Shown piece by piece: positions 10,495-20,686 of a stretch of DNA of 64,000 nt. Origin of the DNA: Dyella sp. OK004. GTDB lineage: Bacteria > Pseudomonadota > Gammaproteobacteria > Xanthomonadales > Rhodanobacteraceae. Made by a program: the position numbers and the translations under genes. Where the stretch lies: assembly GCF_900114495.1 (NCBI RefSeq), contig NZ_FOZI01000001.1:1011469-1075468 (forward strand), in the 5' to 3' direction. The notes beneath the pieces were generated by a model that saw nothing but the letters and a program-made list of their open reading frames with translations, ran no database searches and was not told the origin of the DNA. Numbering within the stretch: the stretch's first letter is position 1; each line of letters begins with the position of its first letter.

Positions 10495-10944
10495 TTAAGC
10501 GTCGACGTAGAGCACGGCGGCACGGCCGCTCGCGAGCAACTGGCCGGCTTGCTCGACACGGAAAACATATTGCGCACCACTGTCATCGGCGGCCAAGCGT
10601 TCCGCATGGACGTCCAGACGCCCCGCACCGGCATCGACGTACTCCACTTCAAGCTTCAGATCGCGAAGGCTGACCAGCCGCCCCCCGCGCGCCACTTCGA
10701 CGCCACGCACGCGTTGACCGAGAGCACCATGCACCGCCATGGCCTGAGCACCGTATTCGGCCAGATGCACGGCATGCAGGCCCTCGTCTGTTCGCAATGG
10801 ATGCAGGGTATCGGCATGACCACCGCTGACGGCATGAATCGAGGCGTCGCTCCACGCCACGACGGCATCCAGCAGACACATCGTGCCCGCATGCGGAATC
10901 AGATGCGCCCAGTCAGTCTTGTCGAGCATGCCCATGTCCCGCAT
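10495..10944 (-). CDS. 3-hydroxyacyl-ACP dehydratase, ApeP/FabZ-like hotdog protein
   Basis: The protein (up to 149 aa) carries LIPHAGTMCLLDAVVAW, the hotdog-fold dehydratase entry with catalytic His, and EYGAQAMAVHGAL, typical of ApeP-type enzymes of aryl-polyene clusters. It removes water from the 3-hydroxyacyl intermediate to create the conjugated double bonds. The 5' end overlaps the end of the MMPL gene by about 30 nt. Three in-frame ATGs (10944, 10935, 10929) are possible; GGGA upstream favours 10929 slightly. Confidence 0.78.
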   Translation of the reverse strand: MRDMGMLDKTDWAHLIPHAGTMCLLDAVVAWSDASIHAVSGGHADTLHPLRTDEGLHAVHLAEYGAQAMAVHGALGQRVRGVEVARGGRLVSLRDLKLEVEYVDAGAGRLDVHAERLAADDSGAQYVFRVEQAGQLLASGRAAVLYVDA

Positions 10945-13246
10945 GCGGTGCCATCAGAATGGAAAGGCAGAAATGAAAGGCCACACCTAGACTTACGGTG
11001 AGGCCGATCGCACGCAGTACCGGGATGCTGCTCCACGCCAACATGCCAAACACCAGCAAGGCGGACAGCACGCAGACTAGAGTGGCATGCAGGGTACGGC
11101 GCTGCTCGGCGGGGTCGCCTGTGTCGCGCTCGAAGAACAGCGCATAGTGCAACCCGAGGCCGGCGGCGAGAATCAGCGCGACAAGATGGAACAGCGATAT
11201 CTCGATACCCATCGCGCGTTCCACCGCCAGCACCAGGAACGTCGCCAGAGTCATCGGCGCCAGCACATGCCAGGCGCGGCGCAGGCTGCGCAGTGCAAAA
11301 GTAATGGTCAGAACCATCAATACGGTGGCAACCAGCAACGCGCGAAGGATGCGTGTGCGGTAATCGACCACCAGCGATTCGGATGCCTGCTTCAGATCGA
11401 GCAGGCGCATAGTGCCATTGCTCTCGTTCGCCAGGTGCTCCAGCGCCGCCACGTCGTGCACGCCGCTGAGTGTACCCAGACCCAGCCAGTGACCATCACG
11501 CGCCACCAGCATGGCGGACAGGCGCTGTCCCAGCGTGCTTTGCGCAAATACCTCCGGCGTCAGCAGCGGCAGATGACGTGCTGTTTCCACATCGTCAACG
11601 AACGGCGCGAACAGATCCTTGCGGAACGGCAACCCCTGGGTGGCATCGTCCAACGCCTTCTGTAGAACAGCCCGATCCGGCAACTTTTGCTGGCGCGCAC
11701 GCTGCGTGGCTTCGCTGGGCAAGTAGCGTGACGGCAGCTCTACCGCATCCACTGCATGGCGGGCCACCAATGCCTCGACTTTCGGCTCCATCTGCTCGGA
11801 GAGCTTCAACACCCCCTGCGCATCCGCCGCCTGCAGGATCAACAAGTAGCGCACATCCGGCGCACCCAGCGCTTCGCGTAACCGGGCATCACGCTGCAGC
11901 AGATCCTGCGGCAGCGGCGTCAATGCAGCGAGGTTGTTCTGCCAGAACGAGCCGGGGGCCAGCACCAGCATCAACACCGTCGCCGCGGCTACCAGCAACG
12001 GCACCCAACGCGGCCGCGGCAAGTGATCGACGAAACGTCTCGCGCGCAACAGCCATGGCATGGCTGCCACATCACGCACTCTGCCCGGCAACAAATGCGG
12101 GAGCAAATAACGGGTACTGAATCCCGCCACCAGCAAACCGGTGATGGTGAACACGGCCAATTGCTTCAAGCCGTTCACCCCGGACGCATAGAACGCGAGA
12201 TAGGCGATGCAGGCCGAAGCGATGGCGGTCAGCAGCAGCGGCCATAGCCCGCGTACGCTGGCTACCGCATCCTCTCCCGCGCGCCGATGGCTCAGCACGC
12301 GGATGGGATATTCCTGCGCCACGCCCAGCAAGGTGAAACCAAAGGCGAGCGTGATGCCGTGCACTTGCGGAAACAGCAGCACCAGCGCGGCAATACCTGC
12401 CAGCGCCGCACTGGCGATAGGTAAGGCCGACAGCAACAACGAACTCACGCTGCGATAAGCCAGCAACAGCAGCAGGATGAAACCGACAGTGGAGACGTTG
12501 CCGATCCACTCCGCCTGCCCACGCGTCTGCTGGCTCACCACCACGCTGAAATAGCCAGGTCCGCTGGTTATCAGTTTTGCGCCGGCGCTGCCTGGCAAAG
12601 CGTGGAATACCTGCTCGATACCGGCGACCGCATCTACCTGCGCATCCGGATCAAAGCCCGCAGCACGCGTCTGCACCAGCAGTAACGCTTCGTGCTGTGC
12701 GGAGAACCAGACACCCTCGCGCAACTCGGGAGATTTCGGCGGCGTCCAGCGCTCCGCCAGCTTCAGCACCTCTAGCGTTGGGTCTCGAGGTAACAAGCCC
12801 TTCAACAAGCTGGCAGCCGGCGATGAGAGATCGTCCAATCGCTGCTGTAGTTGATCCGCCAGGAAAGCCTCGTCCATCGAGTCGCTATCCAGCGTCGGTG
12901 ACAGTAGATAGCGATACGGCAACAAGCGTTCGTCCAGCGTCGCGAGATCGAAGCTGCCGTTGAGCACCTGGCTATAACGCGGATCCTTGCGAAGCGCGGC
13001 TACCAGGCCCTGACTCAGCGCCGCCAGCTCCGCATCGGACTTGCCGCTCAGCGCCAGCAACAACAGGCGCGAACCCGGACCTTCACCCACTTGCTCCATC
13101 AACAGCCGCTGATCTGGCGTGGTTGGCGCCGGCATGAAATCGCGCAGATCGGTGCTGACCTTCAGCCGTTGTGCGACCAGCGCGCCGAGCCCCGCCAGCG
13201 CCAGCAACCACAGCGCCAGCAAGATGGCCTGCCCCCGACGCGGCAT
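10913..13246 (-). CDS. MMPL/RND-family exporter of the pigment locus
   Basis: The protein (777 aa) has an N-terminal helix (GQAILLALWLLALAGLGALVA), a periplasmic domain, then two blocks of about five helices each, separated by a second large loop. This is the duplicated RND plan of MMPL transporters. Aryl-polyene and xanthomonadin loci each encode one, thought to move the pigment lipid to the outer membrane. The ATG at 13246 is 2 nt past the stop of the LolA-like gene, so the two are tightly coupled. A longer frame exists upstream, but the start at MPRRGQ fits the membrane topology. Confidence 0.85.
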   Translation of the reverse strand: MPRRGQAILLALWLLALAGLGALVAQRLKVSTDLRDFMPAPTTPDQRLLMEQVGEGPGSRLLLLALSGKSDAELAALSQGLVAALRKDPRYSQVLNGSFDLATLDERLLPYRYLLSPTLDSDSMDEAFLADQLQQRLDDLSSPAASLLKGLLPRDPTLEVLKLAERWTPPKSPELREGVWFSAQHEALLLVQTRAAGFDPDAQVDAVAGIEQVFHALPGSAGAKLITSGPGYFSVVVSQQTRGQAEWIGNVSTVGFILLLLLAYRSVSSLLLSALPIASAALAGIAALVLLFPQVHGITLAFGFTLLGVAQEYPIRVLSHRRAGEDAVASVRGLWPLLLTAIASACIAYLAFYASGVNGLKQLAVFTITGLLVAGFSTRYLLPHLLPGRVRDVAAMPWLLRARRFVDHLPRPRWVPLLVAAATVLMLVLAPGSFWQNNLAALTPLPQDLLQRDARLREALGAPDVRYLLILQAADAQGVLKLSEQMEPKVEALVARHAVDAVELPSRYLPSEATQRARQQKLPDRAVLQKALDDATQGLPFRKDLFAPFVDDVETARHLPLLTPEVFAQSTLGQRLSAMLVARDGHWLGLGTLSGVHDVAALEHLANESNGTMRLLDLKQASESLVVDYRTRILRALLVATVLMVLTITFALRSLRRAWHVLAPMTLATFLVLAVERAMGIEISLFHLVALILAAGLGLHYALFFERDTGDPAEQRRTLHATLVCVLSALLVFGMLAWSSIPVLRAIGLTVSLGVAFHFCLSILMAPHAGHGHARQD

Positions 13247-13248
13247 GA

Positions 13249-13893
13249 TCAGCCGCCCTGGCACAAGGCTGCCAGCGCTTCGCGCGTCGGCGCGGCCGGC
13301 ATGCGCGCGGCAAGCTCGCCCAGCAAATCGATAGCCAGATCGCCATCTGCTTCCTGCATGCGCATGCAACGAGGCTCGTTGCCGCGACCATCAATCTGGA
13401 TGCTGGCGATCACCTTGGCGACGCGTGTATCGCGCGGTGTAAGGATCAACGTCCAGCGCTCCGCATTGCCATCATGATGAATGGCGAATGCCTGATTCAG
13501 GCGCGAAGCATCACCGCCGAGCAAGGCAACGAAGCTGTCCAGCAACACCTGGAGTTGCGGCGCTCGATTCAATGAAAAGCTGCGCGGCTTGCGCCCTTCG
13601 CGCTGTTGCGTAACTTCGCCGTCGGCAATGGTGGCCACTTCCTTGGCCGGCTGTTCCACGCGGCGCTCCAGCCGGTCGCCGCCCAGCCAGCTCAGCTCGC
13701 CGGAGGACACTCGTGGCTGCTCCAGTATCTTCATGAAGCGTACCTCCGCGAAGGCCGTACGCGCGGGTGCCGGGCGGCCCAGCGAAGCGATCAGCGACTG
13801 CGCCGCAGCATCGCCTTCAGCCGCCGAGGCGTTCGCCAGCCACGGCAGGCTGAGGCCGAGCAGAAGCGCAAAGATCTTGCTGCCAGAAGTCAT
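13249..13893 (-). CDS. LolA-like periplasmic carrier of the pigment locus
   Basis: The protein (214 aa) begins with a clear signal peptide (MTSGSKIFALLLGLSLPWLANASA). The following sequence has the LolA-like arrangement: FAEVRFMKIL, LSWLGGDRLERRV, then strands ending in AKVIASIQIDG. LolA-like proteins in aryl-polyene clusters are believed to carry the lipid product through the periplasm, in partnership with the MMPL exporter encoded just downstream. The start lies 77 nt inside the preceding acyltransferase gene, in another frame. Confidence 0.72.
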   Translation of the reverse strand: MTSGSKIFALLLGLSLPWLANASAAEGDAAAQSLIASLGRPAPARTAFAEVRFMKILEQPRVSSGELSWLGGDRLERRVEQPAKEVATIADGEVTQQREGRKPRSFSLNRAPQLQVLLDSFVALLGGDASRLNQAFAIHHDGNAERWTLILTPRDTRVAKVIASIQIDGRGNEPRCMRMQEADGDLAIDLLGELAARMPAAPTREALAALCQGG

Positions 13894-14770
13894 AGAAGTT
13901 GAACCAGTTGTAGGGAGCGACATGGATGTAATGCTCCACGCGCTGGGCATAACGGCCAATGACCGCGTCCAGCGCCGGCGCGCGATCATGACGCGGGATG
14001 TCCACGCGCTCGGCAAACGGCTCGAAAATCAGGCGATAGCGGTTGCCGCCGAGGTACAAGCCGAAACACAGCACCACCGGCACCTGCAACGTATGCGCAA
14101 GCAGCCAGGGGCCTACCGGGAACGGCGCCGGCTGACCAAGCAATTCGGCGCGGCGCAGCACCTCGTGCTCACGGCCACGATCGGCGAGCAGAGCCACCAT
14201 CGCGCCCTCTGCGCAAGCTTCAGCTATCTGCAGCACCATGCTGGCGCCATCTTTCGAGGCGTCGATCACCTTGTTCCCGATGTCGGGTGCCAGCGCCTCC
14301 AACAGTTCCGTAAGGGCCGGTGTCTTCTGTTTATCGAGCAGTACTCGCAACGCTATATCCGGCCGACGTGATGCAAGCGCGCGCAGCGCCTCGAAACTTC
14401 CCTGGTGTGAACCAAATAGCAGCACACCGTTGCCCTGCTCGACGCGCTCAATCAGCAGCTCCAGCCCTTCGGTTTCAATCTGGAAGTCACGTTCGCCGTG
14501 CGCCAGCAGAAAGATGCGATCCAGCATCGTCGCCGCAAAGCAGTGGATGTGTTTCATCACTTGCCAGTTGGTCACCGGGTGCGGCAGCACTTTTTCCAGG
14601 TATTGCCGCGAAGCCTCTCGCTCCGGCTTACGGCGCAAGAAGAAATACAGCGTGATCGGATACAGGAACAGCCGCCCAAAACGCCGCCCGCCATGCAGGC
14701 CGATGCTGCGGATCAGCCACAGCGCGAAACGCCCGCCGCCTTCCGGCCGGCTTTGCCAGTGCGCGCTCAC
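13817..14770 (-). CDS. LpxL-like acyltransferase of the pigment locus
   Basis: The protein (317 aa) belongs to the lauroyl/lysophospholipid acyltransferase family. It has FGSHQGSFEALRAL in place of the HX4D-type motif, with the sequence SHQGSFE, and later LLADRGREHEVLR and LGQPAPFPVGPWLLAHTLQVPVV. It ends with APYNWFNFYDFW, very typical of the LpxL family. It would transfer an acyl or aryl-polyene chain to a lipid head group on the inner face of the inner membrane. The C-terminal 25 codons overlap the LolA-like gene. Its ATG overlaps the stop of the upstream dehydratase. Confidence 0.83.
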   Translation of the reverse strand: MSAHWQSRPEGGGRFALWLIRSIGLHGGRRFGRLFLYPITLYFFLRRKPEREASRQYLEKVLPHPVTNWQVMKHIHCFAATMLDRIFLLAHGERDFQIETEGLELLIERVEQGNGVLLFGSHQGSFEALRALASRRPDIALRVLLDKQKTPALTELLEALAPDIGNKVIDASKDGASMVLQIAEACAEGAMVALLADRGREHEVLRRAELLGQPAPFPVGPWLLAHTLQVPVVLCFGLYLGGNRYRLIFEPFAERVDIPRHDRAPALDAVIGRYAQRVEHYIHVAPYNWFNFYDFWQQDLCASARPQPAVAGERLGG

Positions 14771-15069
14771 GACTCAGCGCCTTCCACGATGCCGCGCGCG
14801 AGCAATACCTCACCGCGGAGGATCTCAAAGCGAACGCGCGTGCCATTCTCGATCAGGCTCAACTCGGCCTGCTCGGCTGGCAGTAGTGGCGCGACAAACT
14901 TGGCTTCCACCACCCTGGCCAGACGCTGGTTGCGCCAGGCGCGCAAAGCCAGCGCGACTTGCTCCAGCAACACAACACCAGGTACCAGCGGATACCCAGG
15001 AAAGTGCCCGGGCAGGCTCGGATGATCGGGAGCGATGCGGAATGTGGCGCGATAGGTCGACGCGTTCAT
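14767..15069 (-). CDS. 3-hydroxyacyl-ACP dehydratase, ApeI-like
   Basis: A small (100 aa) hotdog protein. The motif DHPSLPGHFPGYPLVPGVVLLEQ is the FabA/FabZ-type active-site helix with catalytic His (only its core is quoted). It pairs with the other dehydratase at 10495, as ApeI and ApeP do in aryl-polyene synthesis. The stop overlaps the acyltransferase start by 4 nt. The first ATG at 15123 would add 18 residues with no family resemblance, so MNASTYRATF is chosen. Confidence 0.8.
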   Translation of the reverse strand: MNASTYRATFRIAPDHPSLPGHFPGYPLVPGVVLLEQVALALRAWRNQRLARVVEAKFVAPLLPAEQAELSLIENGTRVRFEILRGEVLLARGIVEGAES

Positions 15070-15139
15070 CGCGCAGCTATCTGCACAAGACGGCGAAACA
15101 ACCGGGCGATGCCATCCATGCAAGGCACCGTGTCAGGAC

Positions 15140-15412
15140 TCAAACGGGAGTTCGGTACTGTTCGACGTGCTCGGACAGCGCACGCAGGCTGGCAAAGATG
15201 CGGCCGTTGTCCGGATTGTCGGAACGCAACTGGAAGCCGTAGCGCTTGGACACAGCCAGGGCGATCTCCAGGGCGTCGATCGAATCCAGGCCCAGCTCGC
15301 CGCCAAACAGGGGAGCTTCCGGATCGATCTGCTCGGGCGTGACCGCTTCCAGGTTGAGGCTCTCCACGATTAGGGTCGCCAGTTCATGTTGTGCCGCGGT
15401 CTGCTCTGCCAT
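15140..15412 (-). CDS. Acyl carrier protein of the pigment locus
   Basis: An acidic 90-aa protein with the phosphopantetheine attachment site GELGLDSIDALE, where Ser carries the arm. It would hold the growing aryl-polyene chain for the ketosynthase and dehydratases. In Xanthomonas campestris the ACP gene xanC lies beside xanB2, and the same neighbourhood is seen here, although the two genes are divergent with 92 bp between them. The start MAEQTAAQHE is chosen because the longer upstream frame lacks ACP features. Confidence 0.88.
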   Translation of the reverse strand: MAEQTAAQHELATLIVESLNLEAVTPEQIDPEAPLFGGELGLDSIDALEIALAVSKRYGFQLRSDNPDNGRIFASLRALSEHVEQYRTPV

Positions 15413-15503
15413 GCTCGTTCCGTACTGCCAAAACATGCCTCCCCCCGGTCGGCACAGGGCGTGGAGTGTAACATAGCGACCCACTTTCCCTGGGCTAAGT
15501 TGC

Positions 15504-16496
15504 ATGACTTACGGTTCAGAAAGTGCGCTGTCCGTCTCGCCAAGGCGACGCGCACCGCAAGTGTCTTATCGCAATGCGGCGTCTCCGGACGTCCTGAACG
15601 AAGCCGGCACGCTTGCCGTACTCGGCTTTGGCGCCGGCGTGCAGGAACACGACGATCCGCGCTGGATGGCCATCGCGCTGGAGTGCCTGGACGCGCCCGC
15701 ACCGCTGGAGGTCTGGCAGGTCGAGGGCCAGGTCACCCACGCACGCGAAGGCGATCTGCGCTGGTCTGCCGGTGACGGCTGGCTGTTCGTCGCGATCGAA
15801 CTGGACGAGCGGAAACACGGTGGCCCGCGTGACACCGCCGAACTGGCCTACCGGCAATTGCGCGAGTTCGTCGACGGACGCCCGGAGCGGCACGTACAGC
15901 GCATCTGGAATTACCTGGGCGCGATCAACCAGGGCGATGGCGACGGCGAACGCTATAAGCTGTTCTGCGACGGCCGCGCGGCCGGCATGGGCTATTTCTT
16001 CACCGAAGGCTTTCCCGCCGCCACGGCCATCGGCCATCACGCGGACGCACACACCCTGCAGATTTACCTGCTGGCCTGCGACCGCCCGGGCGTACGCGTG
16101 GAGAACCCTCGACAAGTCAGCGCCTGGCGCTACCCGCGTCAGTACGGCCGCACGCCACCGAGCTTCGCCCGCGCCATGTCCCTGCCGTCGCACGATGTCC
16201 TGGCTATCTCCGGCACGGCCGCCGTCGTCGGCCACAGCTCCGCGCACCAGGACGATCTGGACGCGCAGCTGGACGAAACCCTGGCCAACCTCGAGGCACT
16301 GCTGGCCAGCGCCGGCATGCCCGCTGGCTTCGATACGCGTTCACCACTGAAAGCCTACGTAAAGCACGCTATCGACGCGCCGCGCGTACTCGAGTTTCTG
16401 CAAACCCGTCTGCCCGGTGTGCCGGTGCTGATGCTGCACGGCGATGTATGCCGCAGTGAATTGCTGGTGGAGATCGACGGCTGGCGTTATGCCTAG
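15504..16496 (+). CDS. xanB2: XanB2-like chorismatase (3- and 4-hydroxybenzoate forming)
   Basis: At 330 aa this matches the FkbO/Hyg5/XanB2 family. Conserved segments are RIWNYLGAIN, LQIYLLACDRPG, SAWRYPRQYG followed by PPSFARAM, and ISGTAAVVGHSSAH. XanB2 of Xanthomonas splits chorismate into pyruvate plus 3-HBA and 4-HBA. One product primes xanthomonadin and 4-HBA feeds ubiquinone. Here it is monocistronic and divergent from the ACP gene, with its own terminator. No acyl-CoA ligase or ketoreductase of the pathway is present in this window, so the rest must be elsewhere. Confidence 0.87.
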   Translation: MTYGSESALSVSPRRRAPQVSYRNAASPDVLNEAGTLAVLGFGAGVQEHDDPRWMAIALECLDAPAPLEVWQVEGQVTHAREGDLRWSAGDGWLFVAIELDERKHGGPRDTAELAYRQLREFVDGRPERHVQRIWNYLGAINQGDGDGERYKLFCDGRAAGMGYFFTEGFPAATAIGHHADAHTLQIYLLACDRPGVRVENPRQVSAWRYPRQYGRTPPSFARAMSLPSHDVLAISGTAAVVGHSSAHQDDLDAQLDETLANLEALLASAGMPAGFDTRSPLKAYVKHAIDAPRVLEFLQTRLPGVPVLMLHGDVCRSELLVEIDGWRYA

Positions 16497-16500
16497 TGGA

Positions 16501-16566
16501 AGAAACGAGTGGAGCCGCTCAAGCGCTCTTCTCGTTTCTCACTACTCTCCACTCATTATTTTTTTT
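16501..16566 (+). terminator. Rho-independent terminator after the chorismatase
   Basis: Two mutually exclusive stems can form. AGAAACGAG (16501-16509) pairs with CTCGTTTCT (16531-16539), or GAGTGGAG (16507-16514) pairs with CTCCACTC (16547-16554). The second is followed almost directly by an eight-T run (16559-16566). The T-run overlaps the last codons (Lys-Lys-stop) of glmU on the other strand. Confidence 0.7.
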
Positions 16567-17923
16567 CCGGCCTGTGCCAGCCATGCAGCGTCGCCTGGCG
16601 ACCGCGCGCGATAGTCAGTTCGCCAGCAGGCGCATCCTTGGTGATCACCGACCCCGCACCGATAGTGGCTTGCGCACCGACACGCACTGGCGCCACCAGC
16701 GCAGTGTTGGAGCCGATGAAAGCGCCATCGTCGATCTGCGTGACGCTCTTGTTCACGCCGTCGTAGTTACAGGTGATGGTACCAGCGCCGATGTTGACCT
16801 TGCTGCCGACCACGGTATCGCCGAGATAGCTGAGATGGTTTGCCTTGCTGCCTTCGCCCAGCCGCGCCTTCTTGGTCTCGACGAAGTTGCCGATGTGCAC
16901 GCCAGCAGCCAGTTCGGTGCCGGGGCGCAGGCGCGCGAAGGGGCCGATCACGCAAGGACCATGAGTGACCACGCCTTCCAGATCGCAATGTGATTGCACT
17001 ACGGTGCCGGTGGCGAGCTTCACATTTTTCAGCCGCGTGAAGGCGCCAATGCGCACGTCCTCACCCAAGGCCACCTCACCTTCGAGAATAACGTTGACGT
17101 CGATCTCGACGTCGCGGCCTGCGGTCACTGTGCCTCGCACGTCAATACGCGCCGGATCGACAATGCGCACACCCTCCAGCGCCAGCGCCTGCGCCGCACG
17201 CTGGCGGAACACCGCCTCGAGCTCGGCCAGCTGCCAGGGATTGTTCGCACCGGCGGCTTCCATCGCATCGTCGGATTCGACGTTCTGCGCGGCGCGGCTC
17301 TCTTCCGCCGCCATCGCGAAGATATCGGTGAGGTAGTACTCACCTTGCGCATTGTTACGGTCGAGCTTGCTGGTCCAGCGCTTCAGCGCATCGGATTCGG
17401 CGGCGACGATGCCGGTATTGACCAGGTTGATCGCACGCTGGCTGTCATCGGCGTCCTTCTCCTCGACCACCGCACGCACAAGGCCGTTGCCATCGCGCAG
17501 CACGCGGCCATAGCCCTTGGGATCGGATACGCGGGTCGTAAGCAGCGCCAGCGACCCTTCCGTACTCACCAGACGCTTCAAGGTCTCTGAGCGAGTCAGC
17601 GGCACGTCGCCGTAAAGCACCAGCACGGCGGCACCGTCGGGTACGTTGCGTAGCGCCTGCACCACGGCATGCCCCGTACCGAGGCGATCCACCTGCAAAA
17701 CCCAGCGCAGATCGGCCTGGCCGTCGAATGCCGCCAGCACCTGATCGCCGCAATGACCGTAGACCACGTGGATCGCTTCGGGCTGCAGCGCCCTCGCGGC
17801 GGTCAGCACGTGCTCCAGCAGTGGACGCCCGGCCAAAGGCATCAGCACCTTGGCCTTCTTGGACTTCATTCGCTTGCCTTCGCCGGCGGCGAGGACGATG
17901 ACGTGCAGAGGCATGTTCTTCAT
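16556..17923 (-). CDS. glmU: Bifunctional GlmU: GlcN-1-P acetyltransferase / GlcNAc-1-P uridyltransferase
   Basis: At 455 aa this is full length. The N-terminal pyrophosphorylase has [20 protein letters not shown] with the catalytic Arg and Lys, and [11 protein letters not shown]. The C-terminal left-handed beta-helix has hexapeptide repeats, with the acetyltransferase His in [20 protein letters not shown]-type sequence and [13 protein letters not shown]. It makes UDP-GlcNAc for peptidoglycan and LPS. The glmU and atp operon neighbourhood is common in gammaproteobacteria. A start at 17914 (MPLHVIV) is also possible. Confidence 0.96.
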   Translation of the reverse strand: MKNMPLHVIVLAAGEGKRMKSKKAKVLMPLAGRPLLEHVLTAARALQPEAIHVVYGHCGDQVLAAFDGQADLRWVLQVDRLGTGHAVVQALRNVPDGAAVLVLYGDVPLTRSETLKRLVSTEGSLALLTTRVSDPKGYGRVLRDGNGLVRAVVEEKDADDSQRAINLVNTGIVAAESDALKRWTSKLDRNNAQGEYYLTDIFAMAAEESRAAQNVESDDAMEAAGANNPWQLAELEAVFRQRAAQALALEGVRIVDPARIDVRGTVTAGRDVEIDVNVILEGEVALGEDVRIGAFTRLKNVKLATGTVVQSHCDLEGVVTHGPCVIGPFARLRPGTELAAGVHIGNFVETKKARLGEGSKANHLSYLGDTVVGSKVNIGAGTITCNYDGVNKSVTQIDDGAFIGSNTALVAPVRVGAQATIGAGSVITKDAPAGELTIARGRQATLHGWHRPEKK

Positions 17924-17976
17924 GGCGATATCGGCTGTTTACGTCAGCGGTGGAGGATAGCAGTCGCGTGGCGGAC

Positions 17977-18561
17977 TCAATGAACACCAGCCGGCGGGGC
18001 ATCGCTCGTCGATACCTCGGCCCGGCCTCCATGGCATTCGAAATGGAAGGCATAAGTGAGGCTGAAGCGACGCGTTTCGCTGTCGACCACGTGACTCTCG
18101 CCGTTGGCGTTGGCCGCCCAGTGCGTGATCAGGAGCGGGCTGAAGTCCCATTGCCGCGCGGCTACGCGGACGGCATCGATGTACAGGCGACGCGCGGTAT
18201 CGGCCGTGGCTTCATCGGCCACGCGGACATCGTCGACCTTGCCTGCCTGATTGACGACCAGCAGAGCTTGAACGTCTACCGGACTCGGGCAACTCGCTAG
18301 CAGCGATGGCGGGTAGACCGGCGCGACGCGATGGAAGGGTGCGGCACCGCTGGATACGTCGCCCATGGCCAGCTCATAGCGTTGGGTGCCTTCCGGCAGC
18401 ACCATGTGCCATGTCGCGTCCCCGCTCGCAGGGGGCGCAGGAATATCCGCACTCCGCTTTGTCGTGGCACAAGCGGCGAGCAGCAGACTGCCTAGTCCCA
18501 GGCATATAACGGTACGTATCCCTGCCACGCGCGCTATCCCTATGAAGAACGATGGCAGCAA
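17977..18561 (-). CDS. TonB C-terminal-like lipoprotein
   Basis: The protein (194 aa) has a lipobox LLLAAC after a hydrophobic stretch, so it should be a lipoprotein. Its C-terminal part reads APVYPPSL...VDVQALLVVNQAGKVDDVRV...AVRVAARQWDFSP, the pattern of the TonB C-terminal domain (YP, GxVxxV, W-x-F-x-P). Such stand-alone TonB-C proteins are common in Lysobacterales. The function is unknown. It lies between glmU and the atp operon terminator. Confidence 0.65.
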   Translation of the reverse strand: MLPSFFIGIARVAGIRTVICLGLGSLLLAACATTKRSADIPAPPASGDATWHMVLPEGTQRYELAMGDVSSGAAPFHRVAPVYPPSLLASCPSPVDVQALLVVNQAGKVDDVRVADEATADTARRLYIDAVRVAARQWDFSPLLITHWAANANGESHVVDSETRRFSLTYAFHFECHGGRAEVSTSDAPPAGVH

Positions 18562-18573
18562 CGATGCCCAAGC

Positions 18574-18604
18574 AAAAACGCCGGCACAAGGCTGGCGTTT
18601 TTAT
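18574..18604 (-). terminator. Terminator of the atp operon (probably bidirectional)
   Basis: The stem ACGCCGGC (18578-18585) pairs with GCTGGCGT (18591-18598) with one wobble and a 5-nt loop. It is flanked by A5 on the left and T5 on the right, so it can act on either strand. It sits 32 bp past the atpC stop. Confidence 0.75.
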
Positions 18605-18635
18605 GTTTCCACAGTCCGCGCGTGGCGGACGGGAA

Positions 18636-19061
18636 TCAGTGCTTGAGGTTCTTGCGCAGGCGCTCCAGCGCCTGCAGCTGGGTCAGAGCCTCGGCCAGCT
18701 TGGCCTGCGCCTCGGCGATTTCCATCGCGTCGGTGCGATTGGCCAGGGCGTCCTCGGCTTCCTGCTTGGCACGCTGGGCAGCGGCCTCGTCCAGATCCGA
18801 GGCGCGTGCGGCGGTGTCGGCCAGCACGGTCACGACCTGCGGCTGCACTTCCAGGATGCCGCCGGAAACCCAGAACTGCTGGCGCTCGCCGTTCGGCAGC
18901 ACCACGTCCACATGGCCCGGCTTCAGGCGGGTGATCAACGGAGCGTGGCGGGGCGCGATGCCCAGCTCGCCCATTTCGCCGGTGGCGACGACCATGACCG
19001 CTTCGCCATGGAAAATCTCGGCTTCAGCACTGACGATGTCGACACGAAGGGTATGACTCAT
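18636..19061 (-). CDS. atpC: F1Fo ATP synthase subunit epsilon
   Basis: At 141 aa this is typical. It has an N-terminal beta-sandwich ([36 protein letters not shown]) and a C-terminal helical hairpin rich in Ala and Glu ([18 protein letters not shown]). Epsilon couples the rotor to the catalytic head and inhibits ATP hydrolysis. It is the last gene of the operon, 87 bp after atpD. Confidence 0.96.
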   Translation of the reverse strand: MSHTLRVDIVSAEAEIFHGEAVMVVATGEMGELGIAPRHAPLITRLKPGHVDVVLPNGERQQFWVSGGILEVQPQVVTVLADTAARASDLDEAAAQRAKQEAEDALANRTDAMEIAEAQAKLAEALTQLQALERLRKNLKH

Positions 19062-19148
19062 GCGCTTCTACTCTTAAAGCAAGTGAGGGAGTGAGGAGAT
19101 GATGGTCAAACGGCTCTCGCCGGTTCGCCTTTCACCTCCCTACCGCTC

Positions 19149-20582
<1,434 letters not shown>

Positions 20583-20635
20583 TTAAGTGTTTGTTTTACT
20601 CGCGCCCAATCACGGTCGCGTGCTTTTAGTGAACA

Positions 20636-20686
20636 GTGCGGCCACGGATGACCGCTTTTGATGTTCGCGGTCATGGATGACCGCAC
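20636..20686. repeat. Double palindrome in the atpG-atpD gap
   Basis: Two related palindromes lie in tandem: GCGGCCACGGATGACCGC (20638-20655) and GCGGTCATGGATGACCGC (20667-20684, with perfect 7-bp arms around TGGA). The flanking bases extend the symmetry so that the two arms can also pair with each other (16 of 20 positions). The transcript would form one or two stable hairpins immediately past the atpG stop. The core CCACGGATG recurs at 23303. Confidence 0.6.
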
